DNA from: Clostridium grantii DSM 8605
Lineage (GTDB): Bacteria; Bacillota; Clostridia; Clostridiales; Clostridiaceae
Direction: 5' to 3'
NCBI RefSeq assembly: GCF_900129965.1
Contig: NZ_FQXM01000011.1
Coordinates: forward strand, 1 to 64,000
DNA length: 64,000 nucleotides
The notes under the pieces were generated by a model. It saw only the letters and a program-made list of their open reading frames with translations, was not told the DNA's origin and made no database searches. Positions 8,211 through 16,310 of this stretch are shown piece after piece; position 1 is the first letter of the stretch, and each line of letters opens with the position of its first letter. The position numbers and the translations under genes are program-made.

Positions 8211-10835
8211 TCAATCTATAAAATAATCATATTCAAAGTTATACTTGCCTGATCCAACTACATGTGTTTCTATAATTTCATTATTTGCATTTATCAAAAT
8301 CACATCAGCTGTTGTATTATGCGGTATTATAACTCCAACATTCATTCTCCTGCCTTTCATTTCCCATTTTATAGCTATTTGTCCATATAAACTTGTATAG
8401 TTTAACTCCGCATAAGTTAACCCCCCACCTGGTTGTGGTTTTATTATACTATGTTTATATCCTGGCTTATCACTATCCGTATCTAATCCTCCTATTACTG
8501 TATAAATCCATTCTCCTATAGCTCCATATGCATAATGATTAAACGAATTCATATCTTCACTCCACATAGTTCCATCTAGTTTGATGCCATCCCAATGCTC
8601 CCATATAGTGGTTGCTCCTTTAGTTACTTGATAAAGCCAAGATGGATAATCATCTTTTAAAAGAAGGTCGTAAGCTTCTTTTAGCCTACCATTTTCACTT
8701 AATACTTTACAAATATATGGCGTACCCAAGAAACCTGTGGTTAAATGCCCTTGATTTTCTTTGATAAGTTGGATTAAGCTATCTACTGTTTGTGTTCTAT
8801 CTTCATCAGACACTAAATTAAACATTAATGCTAATATATGACCCGTTTGAGTTCTTGCTGTTAAACTGCCACTAGATGTATAAAATTCTTTTTTAAAAGC
8901 CTCTAAAATAGATTGATGTAATTGTGTAAAATATCCTTCATCTTCCTCTTGTTTCAATATTTTTGCTACCTTTATCATAATTTCTGTGGAGTAAGCATAA
9001 AAAGCTGTAGCAGTTAATTCATTAGGCGTTGCTCCAAAGTAACTTCCTTCTTTAGCATCTAGTGCCACCCAATCTCCAAAATGAAATCCTTTATTCCAAA
9101 TCAGACCTTCTTGAGCATTTTCTTTTATATAATTTATCCATGCCTTCATGCTTTCATATTGTTCTTCTAGAATACGTTTATCACCATAACATTCATAAAT
9201 AGTCCAAGGGCAAATCACGGCCGCATCTCCCCACCCGGTAGCTCCTGCTTGCTTTTCTATTTCTTTTGCCCCACAAGCAAAATTTCCCGAAAGAATATCT
9301 GGAATAACATAAGGTACTGCTCCATCTTCAAATTGCTCACTCTTAAGATCTCTTAACCATTTTTTAAAAAAGTTAGTTGTATCCATTAAAAAGCAGGCTG
9401 TTCTCATAAATACCTGTGCATCTCCAGTCCATCCCAATCGTTCATCACGTTGTGGACAATCCGTAGGCAAATCTACAAAGTTACCTTTAAGACCCCACAA
9501 AATATTTTTTGCAAGTTGATTGATAAGTGGATAAGAACACTTAAAATCACCTGTTTGCTCCATATTAGAATGAATAACAATAGCTTCTATATTTTCTAAG
9601 TCAATAGTTCCTGGATATTCTACTATTTGTACATATCTAAAGCCTTGAAAGGTAAAGTGAGGTTCAAATACTTCTTCTGCTCCTCCTTTAAGCGTATATT
9701 CTATAGTAGCCTTTGCTCTTCGTAAGTTCGCTGTATAAAAATTTCCTTCTTGATCTAAAACTTCTGCATGTTTAAGTAGAACTCGATCTCCTGATTTTCC
9801 TTTAACCTTAAATTTAACCCAACCTGCAATATTTTGACCAAAATCTATTACCGTTTCTCCTTTTGGTGTAATGATAAGTTCAATAGGTTTGATACTTTCT
9901 TGCTTCTTTACAGGTACTCCATCTTGCGGCATGATTATAGAAAAATCTTGCTTTACTGGGTAAACCTTTTTCCATTCGTTTTCGTAAAAGTTAGGTTCAC
10001 TCCACCCTTGTTGCTCAAATCTTGCATCATAAATTTCTCCATGATAAAGTTCTGAATAAACTATAGGGCCTTCTGCCGATTTCCACTCTTCATTAGAAAC
10101 AATTAATTCTTCTGTGCCATCTTCGTATCTAACTAACATTTGAAATAGTAAGGCTGTATGCTTACCATAGGTATTACGCTTTCCATTCCAACCCAGCTCA
10201 CCTTTATACCATCCACAACCTAAAATTGCGCCAATAGCATTTCTGCCTTCTTTTATCATTTCCGTCACATCATAAGTTTGGTATTGCAAACGTTTTTTGT
10301 AGTTAGTCCATCCTGGAGTCAATAAACTTTCTCCTACTCTTTTTCCATTTAAATGAAGTTCATATATTCCTAAAGCTGTGGCATATATTCTAGCAAAAAT
10401 AATATTTCCTTTTAAATTAAATTCATGTCTTAAATGTTTACCTTTTGAGGAATTTGGTGCATTTTTATCATCAGCTGAAATAAATATACCCTTCCACTCT
10501 TGATTATTCATCATAGCTGTTTCAAAAATTTGAATTTCACTCCAAGCGCTTTCTTCCCCTTTATTGTCCCAAATCTTGACACGATAAAAATACTGAGTAC
10601 ATGACTGTAGTTCTGGACCTTCATATACTACATGGGTAGAGTTTGAACTACTCACTACCTCAGTATCCCAAAGTATTTTTATAAAATTTACATCATTACT
10701 TACTTGTAATTGATAACTAACTTGCTCTACTTTTGTTTGATCTGATTCAATAATCCAATTAAATCTAGGTTTATTTTCTCCTATTCCTATAGGATTTTCC
10801 AAATATTCGCATCGTATTTTTTCTAAAAAAAGCAT
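8211..10835 (-). CDS. Alpha-L-rhamnosidase, GH78
   Basis: Hydrolyses terminal alpha-L-rhamnose from oligosaccharides or glycosides; no signal peptide, so it acts inside the cell on imported material. The 874-aa protein has the complete bacterial architecture: an N-terminal Fn3-like and beta-jelly-roll domain (to about residue 300), a concanavalin-like domain, the alpha6/alpha6 barrel, and a C-terminal beta domain. The hallmark TDCPQRDERLGWTGDAQ supplies Asp459, Asp464, Glu465 and Asp472. A second acidic residue cluster is in TTIWEHWDG. The ATG at 10835 is preferred to GTG at 10844, because AGGGGTG sits directly against the GTG but about 8 nt from the ATG. It is divergent from an AraC gene. 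Confidence 0.9.
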   Translation of the reverse strand: MLFLEKIRCEYLENPIGIGENKPRFNWIIESDQTKVEQVSYQLQVSNDVNFIKILWDTEVVSSSNSTHVVYEGPELQSCTQYFYRVKIWDNKGEESAWSEIQIFETAMMNNQEWKGIFISADDKNAPNSSKGKHLRHEFNLKGNIIFARIYATALGIYELHLNGKRVGESLLTPGWTNYKKRLQYQTYDVTEMIKEGRNAIGAILGCGWYKGELGWNGKRNTYGKHTALLFQMLVRYEDGTEELIVSNEEWKSAEGPIVYSELYHGEIYDARFEQQGWSEPNFYENEWKKVYPVKQDFSIIMPQDGVPVKKQESIKPIELIITPKGETVIDFGQNIAGWVKFKVKGKSGDRVLLKHAEVLDQEGNFYTANLRRAKATIEYTLKGGAEEVFEPHFTFQGFRYVQIVEYPGTIDLENIEAIVIHSNMEQTGDFKCSYPLINQLAKNILWGLKGNFVDLPTDCPQRDERLGWTGDAQVFMRTACFLMDTTNFFKKWLRDLKSEQFEDGAVPYVIPDILSGNFACGAKEIEKQAGATGWGDAAVICPWTIYECYGDKRILEEQYESMKAWINYIKENAQEGLIWNKGFHFGDWVALDAKEGSYFGATPNELTATAFYAYSTEIMIKVAKILKQEEDEGYFTQLHQSILEAFKKEFYTSSGSLTARTQTGHILALMFNLVSDEDRTQTVDSLIQLIKENQGHLTTGFLGTPYICKVLSENGRLKEAYDLLLKDDYPSWLYQVTKGATTIWEHWDGIKLDGTMWSEDMNSFNHYAYGAIGEWIYTVIGGLDTDSDKPGYKHSIIKPQPGGGLTYAELNYTSLYGQIAIKWEMKGRRMNVGVIIPHNTTADVILINANNEIIETHVVGSGKYNFEYDYFID

Positions 10836-10875
10836 ATCCTTCACCCCTAATTTTAAGTTTATATAAATACCATAT

Positions 10876-10899
10876 ATAAAGTATAACTAAATACTTTAT
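10876..10899. promoter_or_regulatory. Inverted repeat in the rhamnosidase/AraC divergent promoter region
   Basis: Perfect 9-bp inverted repeat ATAAAGTAT - 6 nt - ATACTTTAT in the 222-bp gap between the GH78 gene and the divergent AraC gene. Candidate binding site for the adjacent regulator; AraC proteins more often use direct repeats, so this is tentative. Confidence 0.35.
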
Positions 10900-11057
10900 T
10901 AGATGGTATCCCCTAGATTACTTTCAAGTAGGTGTATATTACTTTTTATATATATTTTTGTAAGAGAAATTATTTTTAATTTTACTGAACTATGATAAAG
11001 TAATAGTAAGATTAATTTAATGTTTGTTGAAATCAAAAAATAAAAAAGGAGGCAAGC

Positions 11058-11957
11058 ATGGAAACTTTACCTATTTTAAACGAAAGTATTTTTGAAAATG
11101 AAATTCCCTTTTACATGAACAAAGATAGCATAGAAAAAAAATCCAACATAGGTATGCATGTCCATACATTTATTGAGATTGCCTATGTTTATAGCGGTAA
11201 TGGGATACATTTGATTTATGACAAAGAATATGCAGTTACTAAAGGAGATATTTTTATTATATTACCTTTTGTGCCACATTCTTTTCAACCTTGTAGCTCA
11301 CAAAATCCTAGTAAACTCATAATTTTTAATTGTATCTTTCCTTTAGATAGTATTCATAATCTGAAATTTGAACCAAGCTTTAAAAATCAACTTACCACCT
11401 TTTTTTCTTCATCATATTATTCTATTTACAATGATACTTTTTTAAAACTTACTCTTTGTGATTTGTCTTCATGTAAGATCAGTGCCCTTTATGAGAGAAT
11501 GTATGAGGAATATATTTTAAAAGAATACTATTATGCTGATATGCTTTCTTCTTATCTTTGTGAATTACTTATCTTAATTTATAGATATTCTGTACAAAAT
11601 CCTAGTATTATAACCCCTGAACACCTTCATACTCATCAAATTGTTTTTGAAGGTGTTCACTATCTACAAGAAAATTATACAAAAGATGTTTCTTTACAAG
11701 AAATCTGTAATTATGTATCCTTTAGCAAAAGCTATTTTTCTTTTTTGTTTAAAAAAACAATGGGTATGAGCATTTTTAGTTATCTTCAAAAAATAAGAAT
11801 AGATAAAGCTTGTGAATTATTACTTAAAAGCCAGTATAAAATTACAACTATTTCCAAAATGGTAGGTTATACAGATTATCGTTTTTTTTCTAAAAATTTT
11901 AAGAAAATAACTAATTTATCTCCTACTGATTATCGAAATAATATTCATATGTTATAA
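11058..11957 (+). CDS. AraC-family transcriptional regulator with cupin sensor domain
   Basis: 299-aa regulator. The N-terminal cupin contains the metal/ligand-style motif MHVHTFIEIAYVYSGNGIH and the strand pair KGDIFIILPFVPHSF, typical of RhaR/RhaS-like AraC proteins that sense sugars. The C-terminal DNA-binding part has two HTHs: VSLQEICNYVSFSKSYFSF and YKITTISKMVGYTDYRFFSK. It is preceded by AAAGGAGGCAAGC and transcribed away from the rhamnosidase gene, so it most likely controls that gene in response to rhamnose or a rhamnoside (inference from position). Confidence 0.85.
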   Translation: METLPILNESIFENEIPFYMNKDSIEKKSNIGMHVHTFIEIAYVYSGNGIHLIYDKEYAVTKGDIFIILPFVPHSFQPCSSQNPSKLIIFNCIFPLDSIHNLKFEPSFKNQLTTFFSSSYYSIYNDTFLKLTLCDLSSCKISALYERMYEEYILKEYYYADMLSSYLCELLILIYRYSVQNPSIITPEHLHTHQIVFEGVHYLQENYTKDVSLQEICNYVSFSKSYFSFLFKKTMGMSIFSYLQKIRIDKACELLLKSQYKITTISKMVGYTDYRFFSKNFKKITNLSPTDYRNNIHML

Positions 11958-11993
11958 AAAATAATAAAATACTGAAATCAGTAAAAATAAAAA

Positions 11994-12023
11994 CCCCATT
12001 AGAAATTTTAGTTTCTACTAGGG
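11994..12023. terminator. Imperfect hairpin between convergent AraC and kinase-like genes
   Basis: Stem CCCCATTAGAAA against TTTCTACTAGGG with two mismatches and a 6-nt loop, lying between the AraC stop (11957) and the convergent gene ending at 12035. There is no strong T tract on either side, so termination activity is uncertain. Confidence 0.35.
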
Positions 12024-12034
12024 CATAGTTTATT

Positions 12035-12628
12035 CTATAAAAAATTACTTTTTACAATGTCACAAAGAATTTCTGCTGTTTTTTCAACACCAAATCGACT
12101 ACTATCAATCATAATATCATAACCGTCAAAGTCATTTTCCACATCTTTTGAAAAACGAATGCGATAATTTTCTCTTGCTTTATCTACTTCCTTAATCATT
12201 TTTTTAGCAACCTTTGGGTCCATCTTTAAAACTTCTGTACAATTTTTTAAACGAGCTTCATAAGGTGCATAAACAAATATATTTAATACCCTTGCATTAC
12301 CCTTAAGAATAGAATTACCACATCTACCAACGATAATACAAGATTCTTTATTAGCAAAATCACGGATGATGTTTGTTTGAACATTGAATATCTCTTCCTG
12401 CATATTTTCAGCACCCATTCCTAATGGGTATTTTCTTCGAAAGAATTTTGAATGCAAATTTTCTTCTTCCTTGCTTATAATTGAAATAGGTTGTTTCATA
12501 CGTTTAGCTGTTTGCTCTACAATATCTCTATCATAAAATTCAATCTCAAGATTTTCTGACATTTTCTGTGCTATAGAACGTCCAAGGCTAGCAAACTGCC
12601 TTGAAATTGTAATTACATATTTCTCCAT
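12035..12628 (-). CDS. Cytidylate-kinase-like P-loop protein
   Basis: 197 aa, resembles the cytidylate-kinase-like family (Cytidylate_kin2): N-terminal VITISRQFASLGRSIAQKM, a nucleotide-binding loop in which the usual G-S-G-G is changed to ASLG, then EIEFYDRDIVEQ and later DGYDIMIDSSRFGVEKTAEI. Members are widespread in clostridia but their substrate is not established. It is the last gene of the amino-acid importer operon, 49 nt after the last permease. The start follows AGGAGGAAATTTT. A true CMP kinase (Cmk) is less likely because of the altered P-loop and the family resemblance. Confidence 0.7.
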   Translation of the reverse strand: MEKYVITISRQFASLGRSIAQKMSENLEIEFYDRDIVEQTAKRMKQPISIISKEEENLHSKFFRRKYPLGMGAENMQEEIFNVQTNIIRDFANKESCIIVGRCGNSILKGNARVLNIFVYAPYEARLKNCTEVLKMDPKVAKKMIKEVDKARENYRIRFSKDVENDFDGYDIMIDSSRFGVEKTAEILCDIVKSNFL

Positions 12629-12677
12629 AAAATTTCCTCCTATACTATCTTATATAAAATTTTGTATTATATTCAGC

Positions 12678-13445
12678 TTATGATTGACCAGATGTCCCTA
12701 CTGGTGTACGAGGATGTTTCTGCATATATCGAACCACTGAAGAAAGAGAAAAATTAATAATAAAATAAAGAATAGCCGCAAAACCAAATAACACAAAAAC
12801 ATCTGATACATTAACATTTCCAGTGCCATTATAATTATATGCTGAACTTAGCAATGTCTTTACTCTAGCCATTATCTCTATAACTGCAATATTAGCTAAA
12901 TATGAAGAATCTTTTATGGTAGTAATAACCTGACTAAGTAATGTTGGTATAATGTTTCTATATGCTTGCGGTAAAATAATATAAATCATAACCTGAACTG
13001 TATTAAATCCTTGGGAATACCCTGCTTCAAATTGACCTTGTGCTATTGAATTTAATCCACCACGTACAATTTCAGCAATAACAGAAGAAGTAAACAAAAT
13101 CAAAGCTGCAGAAGCTTTAAATAAAAGTTTAACTTCAACAGAAGTTAGGCCAAACATCTTCCTAGATAAAGCCTCAGGAAATGGAAAAAACACCAAACAA
13201 ACAAAAATCCAAAGAAGTAATGGAGTATTTCTAAAGATTTCAATGTAAGTAACTGCAAAAGCTTTAAAAACTATTGTTTTCTTAGTTGTACAATAATTTC
13301 TTACTAAAGCAAGAACAGACCCTAACAAAAGACCAATTCCAACTGCTAAAACAGATAATATAAGCGTAAAAGCAACTCCTTTAAAAAGATAACTAAGTAT
13401 TGCTTGATTTTTTAAAATGGATAAACTACCTTCTAATGTACTCAC
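12678..13445 (-). CDS. Polar amino-acid ABC transporter permease (HisM/GlnP type)
   Basis: 255-aa membrane subunit with the family loop VRGGLNSIAQGQFEAGYSQG and IILPQAYRNIIPTLLSQ. It forms the channel of a 3.A.1.3 importer with the preceding permease. The start is GTG at 13445, overlapping the G of the preceding gene's TAG stop by one base, so the two permeases are translationally coupled and probably made in equal amounts. Confidence 0.88.
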   Translation of the reverse strand: MSTLEGSLSILKNQAILSYLFKGVAFTLILSVLAVGIGLLLGSVLALVRNYCTTKKTIVFKAFAVTYIEIFRNTPLLLWIFVCLVFFPFPEALSRKMFGLTSVEVKLLFKASAALILFTSSVIAEIVRGGLNSIAQGQFEAGYSQGFNTVQVMIYIILPQAYRNIIPTLLSQVITTIKDSSYLANIAVIEIMARVKTLLSSAYNYNGTGNVNVSDVFVLFGFAAILYFIINFSLSSVVRYMQKHPRTPVGTSGQS

Positions 13446-14176
13446 TATTTAGTCACCATCCCTTCATTAATTGTATCTCCTACATCAACTGTCTTCAAGT
13501 CACGCATTTTAAGAGATTTTTCCCATAAACTCGCCATTGTTGATAAAGGAAAACAGATAATAAAGAATAACAATCCACAAACTAAATAAGCTGGTGCATA
13601 TGCTCCACCTGTAGAAGCACCTGTTACAAAACTATAAGTCATTGAAATAAGGTCTGCTCCCCCAATAATATATAAGCAAGAAGTATTTTTTATTAAATTT
13701 ACTACTTGGTTTACCATTGGTGGTAGAATAATCTTTATGCTTTGAGGTAGAATTATATGATACATTTTACCGATATAACCAAAGCCTTGAGATTCTGCTG
13801 CTTCAAATTGACCTTTTGAAATAGCTCCTATACCAGCTCTAACTACTTCAGCCATATAAGCTCCATGATAAACTCCAAGTGATATAATTCCAGTTTCAAT
13901 AATTCCTATAGCTTTACCCGAAAATGCTAAACCATAATATAAAAAACATAATTGAAGAATAAGTGGTGTATTCTGTATTAATTCTACATAAACACGACTA
14001 ATCCCTTCAAGAAATTTCTTTCCGCTAGTTGCCATTAATCCAAATATTATTCCTAAAATCAATGATATAATCAATGCAAATATTGACATTTTTACAGTAT
14101 TGGATAAACCCATTATAAATGTATCTTTAAATGTCCATAATTTCAACCATTTATCTGCAGAAAATAAATCAAACAT
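13445..14176 (-). CDS. Polar amino-acid ABC transporter permease (HisQ type)
   Basis: 243-aa permease, five or so membrane helices, with VRAGIGAISKGQFEAAESQG and IILPQSIKIILPPMVNQV, the conserved coupling region of amino-acid importers. It is the first of two permease genes after the binding protein, separated from it by a hairpin at 14206-14234. Confidence 0.88.
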   Translation of the reverse strand: MFDLFSADKWLKLWTFKDTFIMGLSNTVKMSIFALIISLILGIIFGLMATSGKKFLEGISRVYVELIQNTPLILQLCFLYYGLAFSGKAIGIIETGIISLGVYHGAYMAEVVRAGIGAISKGQFEAAESQGFGYIGKMYHIILPQSIKIILPPMVNQVVNLIKNTSCLYIIGGADLISMTYSFVTGASTGGAYAPAYLVCGLLFFIICFPLSTMASLWEKSLKMRDLKTVDVGDTINEGMVTK

Positions 14177-14205
14177 TTCATTTTCCCCCCTGTCTTTTTA
14201 AAAAA

Positions 14206-14234
14206 ACAAGGCCTCACACTAGGAGAAGCCTTGT
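14206..14234 (-). terminator. Hairpin between amino-acid binding protein and permeases
   Basis: Stem ACAAGGC / GCCTTGT (14206-14212 with 14228-14234) followed on the minus strand by TTTTTTT and more T, a good intrinsic-terminator form inside the operon 23 nt after the binding-protein stop. Probably partial, letting binding protein exceed permease. Confidence 0.6.
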
Positions 14235-14256
14235 AAAAGATTCTTTATCAAATCAA

Positions 14257-15135
14257 TTATTCCAAACTGTTCTCTGCCACGAAACCTTTAATAGTTCCAT
14301 CTGCTATCCAAGCTGTAATTAACTCTTCTACAAAAGAAGAAAATCCACTTCCTTTTTTTGTAGCAACACCATAATCTTGAGGTGCAAATTTATCTTCAAT
14401 ATAAGATCTACTATCTGTGTTGTAAATTGCTAAAATAGATTTATCTACAGAAAAAGCATCTATTTCTCCTGCACTAAGTGCTGTAGAGATTGTTGGATAA
14501 TCATCATATTGTTGGAAAGTTACTCCTGTTGTCCATGTAGATGGATCAAATGTTTCTGGATCAAATCCTTCTTCACTGATAAATCCACCTTCAATCATAG
14601 CTGTAACTAACGCTTTTGCAGAAGTAGAACCTGATGAAACTCCTACCTTCTTATCAACTAAACCTTCAAGAGATGTAATACCTGAAGCATTTTCAACTAA
14701 TACAGTTACATAGTCTGTAAAGTAAGGTGTAGAGAAATCCCAACTTTCTTTTCTTTCATCAGTTATAGTAAATGTTGCTAATACACAATCAATATCACCT
14801 GAATCTAGTAATGCTGTACGTGTTGCAGCAGTAACAGCTGTAAATTCAATATCAACACCTAATTCTTCAGCAATTTTTTCTGCTATAGAAATCTCAAGTC
14901 CTTTATACTCATTTGTCAATGGATCTTGGAAACCAAAACCAACAACTGCATTCTTAACTCCAACTCTTAAAACTCCACGATCAACAATAGCTTGCACATC
15001 TTCAGCATATTCCTTAGTTTCTGCACCACTATTAGAATTTGTGCCTTCATTTTCTTTACTTGAACATCCTGCCAAAAGAGATACCGCTAGTATTGCACTA
15101 AGCATTACCGTTAAAAATTTCTTTACTTTTTTCAT
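14257..15135 (-). CDS. Amino-acid ABC transporter substrate-binding lipoprotein
   Basis: 292-aa lipoprotein with lipobox SLLAGC (Cys about residue 23), then the SBP family 3 pattern RGVLRVGVKNAVVGFGF, the signature YKGLEISIAEKIAEELGV, and ITDERKESWDFSTPYF. Family members bind polar or cysteine-related amino acids outside the membrane. The exact ligand cannot be read. It is transcribed from the operon headed by the ATPase gene at 15912. The start follows AGGGAGGATATTTAA. Confidence 0.87.
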   Translation of the reverse strand: MKKVKKFLTVMLSAILAVSLLAGCSSKENEGTNSNSGAETKEYAEDVQAIVDRGVLRVGVKNAVVGFGFQDPLTNEYKGLEISIAEKIAEELGVDIEFTAVTAATRTALLDSGDIDCVLATFTITDERKESWDFSTPYFTDYVTVLVENASGITSLEGLVDKKVGVSSGSTSAKALVTAMIEGGFISEEGFDPETFDPSTWTTGVTFQQYDDYPTISTALSAGEIDAFSVDKSILAIYNTDSRSYIEDKFAPQDYGVATKKGSGFSSFVEELITAWIADGTIKGFVAENSLE

Positions 15136-15189
15136 TTAAATATCCTCCCTAAATAAGTTATCTATATTTTTTAAAACTTTTATAGTTTA

Positions 15190-15912
15190 TTAACGTATGA
15201 TTTTGCTAAGGAATTGCTTAACTCTAGGATTTTCTGGATTATTGAAAAAGTGTTCTGGAACACCTTCTTCTATTATTTCTCCATCTGCCATGAAAACAAT
15301 ACGGTCTGCAACCTCACGTGCAAATCCCATTTCATGAGTAACAACTACCATAGTAATATTTTCTTTAGCTAATTTTATCATTACATCCAATACTTCTTGA
15401 ATTGTCTCAGGATCAAGTGCTGAAGTTGGTTCATCAAACAAAATAATCTTTGTTTGTGCACACAAAGCCCTAGCAATAGCAATACGCTGTTGTTGTCCAC
15501 CTGACAAAGTAGTTGGATAAACATTGGCTTTATCTGTAAGTCCAACAATATCAAGATAGTGATATGCTAATTCTTCTGCTTCTTTCTTGCTTTTGTTATA
15601 AAGCTTAATTGGTGCCAGTGTTAGATTTTTAAGTATGGTCATATGAGGATACAAATTAAACTGTTGAAAAACCATAGATGTAGTTTCTCTAACCAATTTA
15701 GTTTTATTCTTTGCTGTCATTTCTTGCCCATTAATATATATATGTCCATTTGTTGGTTCCTCTAAAAAATTCATGCATCTAACAGCTGTGGATTTTCCAG
15801 AACCAGATGGTCCAACTATAACAAGTTTTTCGCCTTCTGCAATTTCTAAATTCACATTTTTCAATACATGTAAGTCACCAAAATATTTATTTACATTTTC
15901 CATTTTTATCAT
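15190..15912 (-). CDS. Amino-acid ABC transporter ATP-binding protein (GlnQ type)
   Basis: 240-aa ATPase that powers the importer encoded by the next three genes. Walker A GPSGSGKST, Q-loop VFQQFNLYPHMT, signature LSGGQQQRIAIARAL, Walker B IILFDEPTSALDPE and switch His in VVVTHEMGFAREVADR. These are diagnostic of the polar amino-acid subfamily. First gene of the operon; the start follows AGAGAGG. Paired inverted repeats at 16096-16170 lie upstream. Confidence 0.92.
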   Translation of the reverse strand: MIKMENVNKYFGDLHVLKNVNLEIAEGEKLVIVGPSGSGKSTAVRCMNFLEEPTNGHIYINGQEMTAKNKTKLVRETTSMVFQQFNLYPHMTILKNLTLAPIKLYNKSKKEAEELAYHYLDIVGLTDKANVYPTTLSGGQQQRIAIARALCAQTKIILFDEPTSALDPETIQEVLDVMIKLAKENITMVVVTHEMGFAREVADRIVFMADGEIIEEGVPEHFFNNPENPRVKQFLSKIIR

Positions 15913-16095
15913 ATAATAACCTCTCTCCCCAAAAAACCAAATATACTTTGTATGATACTAAAAAAAACAAATATAATGAAATTACATTATTTTATCATGT
16001 TCAAATTATATTAAACATTTATCAATCTGTCAAGCTGATGGTTGTGATTTTAATAATTATATGTTTTTTAATTTATTGATTTACTAAAATCAATG

Positions 16096-16170
16096 TAGCT
16101 AAATATTTTAGTTATATTTAGCTATTTTGGTTTTATTTATGAATACAAATTTAGTTTAAATATAACTAAA
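16096..16170. promoter_or_regulatory. Two inverted repeats in a divergent promoter region
   Basis: Between the divergent ATPase (15912) and GGDEF (16311) genes. The first is an 11-bp perfect inverted repeat TAGCTAAATAT - 7 nt - ATATTTAGCTA (16096-16124). The second is a 7-bp repeat TTTAGTT - 7 nt - AACTAAA (16150-16170). Both have a 7-nt spacer and a TTAG core, so they look like two copies of one operator class. The regulator is unknown. Confidence 0.45.
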
Positions 16171-16310
16171 CATAAGAATATAGTTTTTATTGCTCATAAA
16201 TGTTATAATTTTGTATATATAAGATTTTATTGGTTTTTTCAACTTCATTATAGAAAAAGAATTCCATTGTTTCCAATAAATCTTTATTATACTTAACGGG
16301 AGGTGATACA

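Noticed and set aside
12035..12628. Housekeeping CMP kinase (cmk)
   Set aside because: P-loop and length differ from Cmk, and the operon context is an amino-acid importer; kept as cytidylate-kinase-like only.
15913..16310. T-box or amino-acid riboswitch upstream of the amino-acid importer
   Set aside because: No T-box AGGGUGGNACCGCG-like element and no terminator before the ATPase gene; only inverted repeats are present.
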